Source of the DNA: CAYIFA01 sp964362625 | Lineage (GTDB): Bacteria; Patescibacteriota; Minisyncoccia; 1-14-0-10-42-19 | DNA: 34,938 bases | Direction: 5' to 3' | NCBI GenBank assembly: GCA_964362625.1 | Contig: CAYIFA010000004.1 | Span: forward strand, 1-34,938 | Shown: piece by piece, positions 24,657-31,416 of the stretch | Layout: every line of letters starts with the position of its first letter | How positions within the stretch are numbered: the first letter of the stretch is position 1 | Notes under the pieces: model-generated | What the model saw: only the letters and a program-made list of their open reading frames with translations | What the model was told of the DNA's origin: nothing | Database searches by the model: none | Position numbers and translations under genes: made by a program

Positions 24657-26119
24657 AAGTAAAAGTTAGAATTGCTCCTTCACCATCCGGCCCATTGCAT
24701 GTCGGCACTGCCAGAAGCGCGCTTTTTAATTTTATCTTCGCAAGAAAACATGACGGTATATTTATTCTTCGGATTGAGGATACCGACGTCGCAAGAACAG
24801 ATAAAATTTATGAAAATGAAATTCGAGAGGGGCTCGCCTGGTTAGGCCTCAACTGCGATGAGTTTTATCGCGAGTCTGATCGTTTCGAACTTTATCAAAA
24901 CCATTTAAAAAAGCTCCTTGACGCCGGAATTATCTTTTGGTGTTCTCACTCCAAAGATGACCTTGCGCGAGAACGGGAAGCCCAAATGAAGAATAGGGAA
25001 GCCCCCCGGCATATCTGCTTTTTTCGTGACGGAAATCCGCAAGTGGATGGCGGGAAGGCGATATTACGCTTCAAAAACAACCGGAGCGATGTTATAGAAT
25101 TTGATGACATAATTCGAGGGAAGATCTCTTTTAATCCGGCGATACTTGGAGATTTTTCAGTGGCCAGATCTCTGGAATCGCCGCTTTATAATTTTGCGGT
25201 GGTAATCGACGATGCCTTGATGGAAATAACTCATGTCATACGCGGGGAAGACCTTATATCAAGTACGCCAAAACAGATTTTATTGTTTAAGGCTTTGAAC
25301 TTTGCTATCCCTGAATATGCCCATATACCGCTGATCCTGAACACCGACCGCTCAAAACTTTCGAAACGGAAAAACCCTACGTCAATAAGCCAGTATCGCC
25401 AAGAGGGCTATTTGCCGGAAGCAATGGTTAACTTTTTGGCGCTCTTGGGCTGGCACCCGCCTAGTAAAATCCGAAATCCGACCTTCGAGTCCCGAGCCTC
25501 AGGTCGAGGGAAATCCGAAATCCGAAATGAAGATATTTTTTCAATGAGTGAACTGATCATGAATTTTGATTTAAAAGATGTCCAGAAGGGAGGAGCAATT
25601 TTTGATGCCGAAAAACTTAACTGGATAAACGGAGAATATATCCGAAAAAAGACAATCAGTGATTTATCCGGCGGCTTGGCGGAATTTTTAAAACCCGAAT
25701 GGCGCAATGATATTAAAAATGACGGCGGAAAATGGGAAAAAATTGTAGCGCTTGAGCAACCGCGCCTAACTCGGCTCGGCGACATTAATTCGCGGGTTGA
25801 TTATTTTTTCGAAGAGCCGTTTATTTTAAAAGAGGAGCTGGGTTGGAAAAACCAAAAGGAAGGGGAAATTCGCGCTAATCTCATGCAACTTATGGAAATT
25901 TTAAAACCCATCCCGGAAAACGATTTTAATAAAGAAAACTTGGAAAAAACCATTTCTTCCCTAACTCAAAAACTTGGAGCCGGAGAAGTACTTTGGCCAA
26001 TGCGCTACGCTCTATCCGGCAAACGCGCCTCTCCTGGACCATTTGAAATTGCGGAAGTATTGGGTAAAAATAAGGCGCTCGCCAGAATATCAAGGGCTGT
26101 GGAGCTTTTGGCACAATGA
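24653..26119 (+). CDS. gltX: Glutamyl-tRNA synthetase
   Basis: The 488-residue class I enzyme charges tRNA-Glu. It has PSPSGPLHVGTARSALFN (HIGH motif), the early IEDTDVARTD segment, HVIRGEDLISSTPKQ, and KLSKRKN (KMSKS motif, near residue 236), with a C-terminal anticodon-binding region. About 22 residues between LGWHP and EDIFSMSELI (near residues 271-292) are encoded by inserted repeats (25467-25527) and are not part of the family. Whether it also charges tRNA-Gln (non-discriminating type) cannot be told from here. It overlaps murG and the M23 gene by 4 bases each. Confidence 0.95.
   Translation: MKVKVRIAPSPSGPLHVGTARSALFNFIFARKHDGIFILRIEDTDVARTDKIYENEIREGLAWLGLNCDEFYRESDRFELYQNHLKKLLDAGIIFWCSHSKDDLAREREAQMKNREAPRHICFFRDGNPQVDGGKAILRFKNNRSDVIEFDDIIRGKISFNPAILGDFSVARSLESPLYNFAVVIDDALMEITHVIRGEDLISSTPKQILLFKALNFAIPEYAHIPLILNTDRSKLSKRKNPTSISQYRQEGYLPEAMVNFLALLGWHPPSKIRNPTFESRASGRGKSEIRNEDIFSMSELIMNFDLKDVQKGGAIFDAEKLNWINGEYIRKKTISDLSGGLAEFLKPEWRNDIKNDGGKWEKIVALEQPRLTRLGDINSRVDYFFEEPFILKEELGWKNQKEGEIRANLMQLMEILKPIPENDFNKENLEKTISSLTQKLGAGEVLWPMRYALSGKRASPGPFEIAEVLGKNKALARISRAVELLAQ
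25467..25527. repeat. In-frame repeat insertion in gltX
   Basis: Two tandem AAATCCG-type stretches (25467-25480 and 25510-25527) flank a palindromic core with CCTTCGA and TCGAGG arms (25482-25508). The encoded peptide KIRNPTFESR and following residues break the usual LGWHP-DxEIFSM junction of GluRS. The frame is kept. Confidence 0.65.
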
Positions 26120-27453
26120 TAGCCGAAAATTTTCTCATAGGCGCGATTGTCGTGATGGTAATTTTTGGGGCACTTTTAACGGATGCCGCCGATATTAATG
26201 ATTTAAAAAATAAACTGGGAGAACGCGAAGAGCAAATTAAAACTCTCCAAAAGGAAATTGCCGGCTTCCAATCAGAGGTATCCAAAACTCAAAAAGATGC
26301 GGCTACTCTGGATGCCGAGATAAAGCGGCTAGATGCCACCATTACGAAACTCCAAGCCGATATAAAAATAACCGAACGGCGCGTCGATTTCTCAAGTCTA
26401 ACCATCGAAAAGCTCAACCTCGACGTCTCACAAACTAAGTCAGATATTGAGCATAGCCGAGTCTTAATTGCTGACTTATTGCGCGGGCTTAACGAAGCCA
26501 CCTCGCAAAGCATGGTTGAGATTTTGCTGGCTAACGCCTCAATTTCGGGTTTTTTTGACAATATTAAGCATATTGAGGATATTCAGAAGACAGTTTGGGA
26601 TGAACTAAGCAAACTGCGAGCGCAAAAATCGGAGCTTGAAGGCGAGTTGACTCTCCGGGAAAAGGAAAGGGCTCGCTATCTAAGTTTAAAAGAAGAGTTA
26701 AGCGACCGAAAAGTAATCGAGGCAGACGCCCGAGGCGAAAAATCGGGCCTTTTAGCTGACACCAAGAAAAAAGAATCTCGATACCGAGCTCTGCTCAATA
26801 AACGAATTGCAAAGAAAGAAGCCCTAGAACTGGAAATCCGCGCCATTGAAGAAGAAATCCGGGTAACTATTGATCCGGCGCTCCTACCGAGTCCGTCATC
26901 CGGAATCCTTGGCTTCCCGCTAACCACAGTATCTTTAAAGTCCTGTTGGGACGGCGGGGAGAACTTTAAGAACTGCCTAACGCAATTTTTCGGCAATACC
27001 GCGTTTGCCACCGGGAATCCGCAGGTTTATAGCGGCCGTGGACACAATGGAGTTGATTTCAGGGCAGGCACTGGCGAGGAGGTCTTCGCTTCTTACGACG
27101 GTCAAATCCGCGCTGTAGGAAATACTGATGATCAATGCCGCGGCGTATCTTATGGCCGCTGGATACTAATTGACCATCCCAATAATCTTTCCACGCTTTA
27201 CGCGCATTTATCTCGGAGTGTCGTAACACCCGGGGCTCAAGTCAAGAAAGGCGAACGCATAGGTTACACCGGGCAAACCGGCTATGCCACTGGCCCGCAT
27301 TTGCATTACGCGGTGTTCGCGTCCTTGGCGGTGCAAATAACTTCATTGACCCCGGGAAACCAATATTATTACAAAAGCCGCATTTGCGGCACACCGCTTT
27401 ATTTGCCAATTTCACCCCAAAATGGTTATTTGAATCCGTTAAGTTACTTGTAG
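26116..27453 (+). CDS. M23 family peptidoglycan endopeptidase with coiled-coil, EnvC/PcsB-like
   Basis: The 445-residue product has an N-terminal membrane segment or signal (about residues 6-24), a long coiled coil (about 25-255), a linker and a C-terminal M23 domain. The catalytic residues are visible: GHNGVDF (His and Asp zinc ligands, near 309), TLYAHLS and GPHLHYAV (HxH, near 393). The domain therefore looks active, unlike EnvC-type activators that have lost zinc ligands. The coiled coil resembles those that bind FtsEX. The late segment is extended by Cys-containing SRICGTPLYLP. It ends the proS-to-M23 gene run, overlapping gltX by 4 bases, and fits with wall cleavage during division. Confidence 0.9.
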   Translation: MIAENFLIGAIVVMVIFGALLTDAADINDLKNKLGEREEQIKTLQKEIAGFQSEVSKTQKDAATLDAEIKRLDATITKLQADIKITERRVDFSSLTIEKLNLDVSQTKSDIEHSRVLIADLLRGLNEATSQSMVEILLANASISGFFDNIKHIEDIQKTVWDELSKLRAQKSELEGELTLREKERARYLSLKEELSDRKVIEADARGEKSGLLADTKKKESRYRALLNKRIAKKEALELEIRAIEEEIRVTIDPALLPSPSSGILGFPLTTVSLKSCWDGGENFKNCLTQFFGNTAFATGNPQVYSGRGHNGVDFRAGTGEEVFASYDGQIRAVGNTDDQCRGVSYGRWILIDHPNNLSTLYAHLSRSVVTPGAQVKKGERIGYTGQTGYATGPHLHYAVFASLAVQITSLTPGNQYYYKSRICGTPLYLPISPQNGYLNPLSYL

Positions 27454-27477
27454 TAGAACCGCAATTCATGGTATAAT
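27448..27477 (+). promoter_or_regulatory. Promoter of the 61-residue membrane protein, near-leaderless spacing
   Basis: TTGTAG (27448-27453, over the stop codon of the M23 gene), an 18-base spacer and TATAAT (27472-27477), then 7 nt to ATG 27485. Confidence 0.55.
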
Positions 27478-27484
27478 AAGAATA

Positions 27485-27670
27485 ATGAAAAATAGCGGAT
27501 TTATCGAAATACTTTTAGCGGTTACCATACTCATAATAATTTTGAGTTTATTTGGCATATCACTGACTTCAATATTTAATAATGAAACACTAAAGGCAAA
27601 TTTTCTTTATGTCTTGGATTGGGTTAAATTCGGCTGGGTTTGGTTTCTGGATAAAATTTCAATTAAATAA
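27485..27670 (+). CDS. Small single-helix membrane protein, 61 residues
   Basis: The product has MKNSGFIEIL, a membrane helix ILLAVTILIIILSLFGISLT, then a short soluble part with aromatic residues (FLYVLDWVKFGWVWFLDKISIK), which may lie on the membrane surface. I know of similar small proteins in Parcubacteria but no function. It has its own -10 box and a terminator about 80 bases after its stop, so it appears to be transcribed alone. Confidence 0.65.
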   Translation: MKNSGFIEILLAVTILIIILSLFGISLTSIFNNETLKANFLYVLDWVKFGWVWFLDKISIK

Positions 27671-27687
27671 GGGGATAAGTTGCCAAT

Positions 27688-27729
27688 ATAATTTAGGCCG
27701 CAAAATCTACATTGGGCGACCCTAATTAT
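27688..27729. repeat. Imperfect inverted repeat between two transcripts
   Basis: ATAATTTAGGCCGC and GCGACCCTAATTAT pair imperfectly around AAAATCTACATTGG. It lies between the 61-residue protein gene and its terminator. It may be a decayed dispersed palindrome or a structured 3' end. Confidence 0.4.
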
Positions 27730-27750
27730 ATATGAGAGAGCCCCTTCCCT

Positions 27751-27774
27751 CCGGTTTAAATAACCGGTTTTTTT
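27751..27774 (+). terminator. Rho-independent terminator
   Basis: CCGGTT, loop TAAAT, AACCGG and then seven T. It directly precedes the -10 box of the nuclease gene. Confidence 0.85.
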
Positions 27775-27782
27775 GATATAGT
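27774..27782 (+). promoter_or_regulatory. Extended -10 promoter of the nuclease gene, leaderless spacing
   Basis: TGA-TATAGT, then 6 nt to ATG 27789. The terminator T tract provides its upstream end. Confidence 0.55.
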
Positions 27783-27788
27783 TTAAAT

Positions 27789-28955
27789 ATGCGAATTTCA
27801 TACTCTGGCCTGGAGCTGTACCGGGCCTGTCCATATTTATTCAAATACGTAGTATTGGATAAAAACAAGCTCCCCAAATCCAAGGAGCAAGTTTTTGGCA
27901 CGGTTATACATGAATCTCTTAGATACATGTTTAACCCCAATCCGCTGTTCCCCGTTTTTGACCAAATAATTGACTTCTTTAAATCAAGATGGTCCGAAAA
28001 ATCAGCAAAAATAGATCTCAAAAACGAAGATGAACGAAACGCCTATCTAAACAAAGGCATTTTGATGCTGGAGCGTTTTTACAAAAAAAATCAGCCGTGG
28101 AATTTTAATGTGCTTGATCTGGAATCGCGTTTTGAGGTTCCGCTCGACGATCCCGAAAACGGCCAAATGCACCAGCTTACCGGTATAATTGACCGTATTG
28201 ACAAGGTTGACGAGGAAAATTACGAAATAATTGACTACAAGACATCCAAGCGCATGCCGAGCCAGGAGCGCTTAGACCAAAACCTCCAGCTTTCGCTTTA
28301 TAATCTCGGCCTGATAAAGCGCTGGCCGCATTTGATCGCCAAAAATATCAAACTGACTCTTTATTTTCTTCCGTCCGGCGAGGCGTTAAATACGCGCCGC
28401 GAGCCGGGAGACTTGGAACAGACAAAAAAAGAAATCATCGCGATCATCCATGATATCAAAAGACATGAGCAAGCAAACGACTGGCCGGTTTATGATTCCC
28501 CTTTGTGCGCGCTCTACCCTTATCGCTCAGTCTGCCCGATGTGGAAGCATCTTTACCGGGAAAAATCCGATGATATGACTGCGGAAAAAATCCAGGAAAC
28601 GCTTGCCGAGTTCCTTAACTTAAAATTCCAGAATCAAGAAAATAACTCGCGGCTGAAATTGCTCCAGCAAAACCTTGCCGATTACATGCGCGCCGAAGGA
28701 CTTGGCCGGCTATTTAACGATAACGGCTACGTAACCAGAGCCGTCAAATCATCGCCGGTTTATGATTTTACCCTGATAAAACCAATTTTGGAGTCGCTTG
28801 GCCGTTGGCACGAAATACTCAAGATAGACGATAGAAAATTTGAAAAATTGTCCGCCTCCCTGCCGATTGACCTGCAAACTAAAATTAAAGAAGCAACCAC
28901 GGGCATAAAAGAACGCGAAACAATTACCGCCCGCCGCAAGGCGAGGCTCGCCTAA
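27789..28955 (+). CDS. PD-(D/E)XK nuclease of the RecB/Cas4-like family
   Basis: The 388-residue product opens with SYSGLELYRACPYLFKY, as in RecB/AddB/Cas4 nuclease domains, followed by FGTVIHESLRYMF (His of the active site), the GIIDRIDKVDEENYEIIDYKTSK core (D and E/D-x-K catalytic residues) and QLSLYNLG (motif QxxxY). Three Cys (one in RACPY, two in CALYPYRSVC) resemble the iron-sulfur cluster ligands of this family, but a fourth is not seen. A helical C-terminal region of unknown role follows. No helicase or cas genes are nearby, so a part in DNA repair or recombination is likely but unproven. The stop codon is within an inserted palindrome, so the last residues (about ARRKARLA) come from that repeat. 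Confidence 0.85.
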   Translation: MRISYSGLELYRACPYLFKYVVLDKNKLPKSKEQVFGTVIHESLRYMFNPNPLFPVFDQIIDFFKSRWSEKSAKIDLKNEDERNAYLNKGILMLERFYKKNQPWNFNVLDLESRFEVPLDDPENGQMHQLTGIIDRIDKVDEENYEIIDYKTSKRMPSQERLDQNLQLSLYNLGLIKRWPHLIAKNIKLTLYFLPSGEALNTRREPGDLEQTKKEIIAIIHDIKRHEQANDWPVYDSPLCALYPYRSVCPMWKHLYREKSDDMTAEKIQETLAEFLNLKFQNQENNSRLKLLQQNLADYMRAEGLGRLFNDNGYVTRAVKSSPVYDFTLIKPILESLGRWHEILKIDDRKFEKLSASLPIDLQTKIKEATTGIKERETITARRKARLA

Positions 28956-28961
28956 AGGCGG
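28931..28961. repeat. Nested palindrome at the 3' end of the nuclease gene
   Basis: CCGCC-GCAA-GGCGA-GGC-TCGCC-TAAA-GGCGG: two nested perfect 5-bp stems with symmetric 4-base internal loops. The TAA in the right internal loop is the gene's stop codon. It stands between convergent genes and may also act in termination. Confidence 0.65.
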
Positions 28962-28980
28962 CCCGCCGCAAAAAATTAAT

Positions 28981-29397
28981 CTAAAGTCCGTCACAGTTTG
29001 AGGCCGGGGCATAACCAAGATCTTTGGCTTCTTTTTCCGATGAAAACCAGATTTTATTCTCTTCTTTTATACGTAACGCCCCCGGACAATCCGGTAAATG
29101 ATATTTATTGCTGTTTTTAGAGCCGACATAGAGAGCCGCCCCCATAATCCCCGCTTCCCCTTTCGGCGCTACTTCTTCTTTTAGCCCAGCCCCGGCTAAC
29201 AACTCGTGCGCCCCCGGATTATCGGCGTCCTGATACTGGACAATGACAGGAGTTTTTCTTTTGTCTTCTACTAACACCGACAATCGGCCAAGGCCAAAAG
29301 CAATAATTGCTACCAAAAAGAAGCTGGCTGAGAGTATCAAATTACTCTTATTTTCGCTCACGGCTTGCTTGACTTTGGCGAAATACTCAGCTAACAT
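28981..29397 (-). CDS. Membrane-anchored protein with Ada-like metal-binding domain
   Basis: The product of 138 residues has one membrane helix (about 19-41), a linker, and a C-terminal domain YVGSKNSNKYHLPDCPGALRI...KEAKDLGYAPASNC that matches the zinc-binding domain of Ada proteins (Cys and His ligands). In CPR this module is often joined to a membrane anchor outside DNA repair; here it would lie outside the cell. Its function is not known. ATG 29397 is chosen over an upstream one at 29442 that would lie inside rpmA: TTGAGC-17-TATTAT ends 6 nt before it. The rpmA ATG is only 14 bases away on the other strand. Confidence 0.75.
   Translation of the reverse strand: MLAEYFAKVKQAVSENKSNLILSASFFLVAIIAFGLGRLSVLVEDKRKTPVIVQYQDADNPGAHELLAGAGLKEEVAPKGEAGIMGAALYVGSKNSNKYHLPDCPGALRIKEENKIWFSSEKEAKDLGYAPASNCDGL
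29369..29397 (+). promoter_or_regulatory. Candidate rpmA promoter
   Basis: TTGACT (29369-29374), 17-base spacer, TAACAT (29392-29397), giving a start near 29404 and about 8 nt of leader. A perfect TATAAT at 29403-29408 is also present but ends only 3 nt before the ATG. Confidence 0.45.
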
Positions 29398-29403
29398 AGC
29401 AAT

Positions 29404-29432
29404 ATAATAGTATGGCGCATACCAAAGCTCAA
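29404..29432 (-). promoter_or_regulatory. Promoter of the Ada-like gene, leaderless spacing
   Basis: Minus strand: TTGAGC (29432-29427), 17-base spacer, TATTAT (29409-29404), 6 nt, ATG 29397. The -35 lies inside the rpmA coding region. Confidence 0.6.
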
Positions 29433-29684
29433 GGTTCAGCAAAAAATTTAAGGGATTCCAAACCCAAATACCTGGGTATTAAACTCTATGATGGCGAACG
29501 GGCCAAAACCGGCGCTATTTTGGTGCGCCAGCGCGGCACCAAGGTGCTTGCCGGCAAAAACGTCGGCATGGGCAAGGATCATACCCTATTTTCACTCAAA
29601 GACGGTCTGGTTAAGTTCTCCGAAAAGAGAAAAACCGGTTTTAACGGCCACAAACGGATCGCGAAAATGGTTTCGGTCATCTAG
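29412..29684 (+). CDS. rpmA: 50S ribosomal protein bL27
   Basis: The 90-residue protein starts MAHTKAQGSAKNLRDS and has YLGIKLYDGERAKTGAILVRQRGTKVLAGKNVGMGKDHTLFSLKDGLVKF, the full bL27 pattern. Its N-terminal tail reaches the peptidyl transferase centre in other bacteria. The start is fixed by the family. It is not joined to rplU or obgE, its usual neighbours, in this window. Confidence 0.97.
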   Translation: MAHTKAQGSAKNLRDSKPKYLGIKLYDGERAKTGAILVRQRGTKVLAGKNVGMGKDHTLFSLKDGLVKFSEKRKTGFNGHKRIAKMVSVI

Positions 29685-29731
29685 CTCTTTCCTCCTGAGC
29701 GATCTTGCTGAATAACCTTATCAAACCCCGG

Positions 29732-30235
29732 TTAGGCTTTTCTGATTAGTGTCAGCATCGCCAAAATCGGCAGTAACAGCCATAATAAAATCTGATTTTC
29801 GCCGGTGAATATTTTTTCAACCAACGGCGATATTTGATAGAGCTTATCGATGTCGATTAGCCGCAGAAAAGAACTGGTGGCAAGTCCGCCGATGGCCGCA
29901 ACTAAAAGCAAAATTTTCCAGAATCTCAACCGCGTTCCGCCGTCGCCAAAGGCCTTCTTGTATATAATGGTGGCAAAAAGCGCTATCATTACCAGATAAA
30001 GGGCGGTCTGAAAGTAAAAAACTTCAAGCATTGAAGCACTCTCGGATTGAATAAATGGCCGGATAACGTGAAAGTGTTCAAAAATTATCTGCGAAAAATA
30101 GAGAGAAAATATCAGTGACAGCATGTGGTTCCGGCGGTTTAACAGGCCGTAAAGAAAAACTGCCGCATGGAGACCAAATAACCCCACAACGTCCCAAGGT
30201 GCAGAATCAAAAATTGCTTGGACTTTAGTAAACAC
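29732..30235 (-). CDS. Polytopic membrane protein at the end of the heat-shock operon
   Basis: The 167-residue product starts at a GTG, one base after the dnaJ stop, and has four or five membrane helices: about 15-33, 40-58, 70-90, 105-125 and 145-165. Charged loops include FHVIRPFIQSES and KKAFGDGGTRLRFWK. No family is recognised. Spacing indicates translation with dnaJ, so it would be made under heat-shock control, but a role in protein quality control is only inference. Confidence 0.75.
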   Translation of the reverse strand: MFTKVQAIFDSAPWDVVGLFGLHAAVFLYGLLNRRNHMLSLIFSLYFSQIIFEHFHVIRPFIQSESASMLEVFYFQTALYLVMIALFATIIYKKAFGDGGTRLRFWKILLLVAAIGGLATSSFLRLIDIDKLYQISPLVEKIFTGENQILLWLLLPILAMLTLIRKA

Positions 30236-30236
30236 C

Positions 30237-31301
30237 TTAAATTCCTTCCGCCTTTAACTCATCAATTAATTTTCTGGCTTTCGCGGACAAATTTCTCGGA
30301 TTCCGGACCTGAACACTAATTAACAAGTCTCCCCTACCGCCAGATTCCATCGGCACTCCGCGGTTTCTAACCCTCAAAGTCTCTCCGGAATCAACTCCGG
30401 TTGGGATTTTTATTTTGATATCTCCATCCAAAGCGTGAATGGTTTTATCTCCGCCTAAAAGCGCGAGTGTCAAAGGAATATCCAGCTTCATGACGATATT
30501 TTTTCCTTCACGGCTAAATTCCGGATGCGGCCGGACTCGCAAACGGACATACAAATCGCCGCTCACCCCTCCGGCAGCCGCTTCTCCTTTGCCGCTCAAA
30601 CTTATAACCTCATTGCTATCAATTCCGACCGGCACTTGGACCGAAATTTCGTCCTCTCTCATGAGCACGCCCTTGCCGCGGCATTCCCGGCACTCCTTCT
30701 CCGGTATATCCCCCCGGCCGCGGCATTTGGGGCACTCCTTCAGCATGCTGACCCGACCAAAAAATGAATCCTTCTGGTCTCGGACAGTTCCGGAACCGTC
30801 GCAAGTCGAACATTTTGCAGTTTTAGATCCTGGCTCTATGCCACTGGCATGGCACACGGCGCATTCTCCGAATTTCTTCAAAAGAATACTTCGTTTGGCC
30901 CCAAAAATCGCTTCTTCAAAATTAATATCAATTTCTATCGAGATATCTCTTCCGCGTCTTATCCGCGAGCCGCGTCGGCGTCCCTGGCCAAAACCAAAAA
31001 AGTCCTCAAAAATTTCGCCAAAATCGCCAAATCCTCCGGCATCATTGAAATCAAAATCAAACCCCTGGCTAGTTCCGGAAGGCCCGGATCCAGAGCTAAA
31101 AACACGGCCGTAGCGGTCATATTCAGCCCGCTTTCTTTCATCGGAAAGAACCTGATAGGCCTCGTTTATTTCTTTGAATTTTCCTTCGTCGCCGCTCGAT
31201 TTGTCGGGATGAAACTGGTGAGCGAGCTTGCGGTAAGCTTTCTTGATCTCGTCCTTAGTAGCGGATTTTGAGATGCCTAATGTTAAGTAGTAATCATTCA
31301 T
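30237..31301 (-). CDS. dnaJ: Co-chaperone DnaJ
   Basis: The product of 354 residues has the J domain (MNDYYLTLGISKSATKDEIKKAYRKLAHQFHPDKS, HPD present), a Gly/Phe-rich segment (GFDFDFNDAGGFGDFGEIFEDFFGFG), four zinc-finger repeats (CAVCHASG, CSTCDGSG, CPKCRGRG, CRECRGKG; all eight Cys present, the first repeat lacks one Gly), and the C-terminal substrate domain. It presents unfolded proteins to DnaK. ATG 31301 is the family start; an in-frame TTG further upstream is not needed. It is third in hrcA-grpE-dnaK-dnaJ after an AT-rich palindromic spacer. Confidence 0.97.
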   Translation of the reverse strand: MNDYYLTLGISKSATKDEIKKAYRKLAHQFHPDKSSGDEGKFKEINEAYQVLSDERKRAEYDRYGRVFSSGSGPSGTSQGFDFDFNDAGGFGDFGEIFEDFFGFGQGRRRGSRIRRGRDISIEIDINFEEAIFGAKRSILLKKFGECAVCHASGIEPGSKTAKCSTCDGSGTVRDQKDSFFGRVSMLKECPKCRGRGDIPEKECRECRGKGVLMREDEISVQVPVGIDSNEVISLSGKGEAAAGGVSGDLYVRLRVRPHPEFSREGKNIVMKLDIPLTLALLGGDKTIHALDGDIKIKIPTGVDSGETLRVRNRGVPMESGGRGDLLISVQVRNPRNLSAKARKLIDELKAEGI

Positions 31302-31416
31302 AATTATCAATTTAAAATTTACAATTTTCAATCAATTCCCAATGATCTAATTTTAAATTATTTTAAAATTTAAAAATTAGTAATTCATTTAAAATTGAAA
31401 ATTGGTAATTGAAAAT
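31302..31416. repeat. AT-rich nested inverted repeat between dnaK and dnaJ
   Basis: This spacer is nearly all A and T. A central inverted repeat (CTAATTTTAAATT against AATTTAAAAATTAG, 31347-31380) is flanked by further pairing copies of TTGAAAATT-type units on both sides (AATTTACAATTTTCAAT on the left; ATTGAAAATTGGTAATTG on the right). In the mRNA it could form a long weak hairpin that separates dnaK and dnaJ expression. No gene is visible in it. Confidence 0.6.

Noticed and set aside
27789..28955. Cas4 or a new defence nuclease system
   Set aside because: The nuclease has a RecB-type core, but there are no helicase, cas or defence genes next to it and only three Cys.
29690..29715. Degenerate REP element after rpmA (CCTGAGCGATCTTGCTGAA)
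   Set aside because: It resembles the TTCGAC/GCTCAGG family only loosely and lacks a second arm.
30439..31113. Long open frame antisense to dnaJ (224 codons)
   Set aside because: Low-complexity Ser/Pro/Lys-rich translation that mirrors the dnaJ codons; dnaJ has all family motifs on the other strand.
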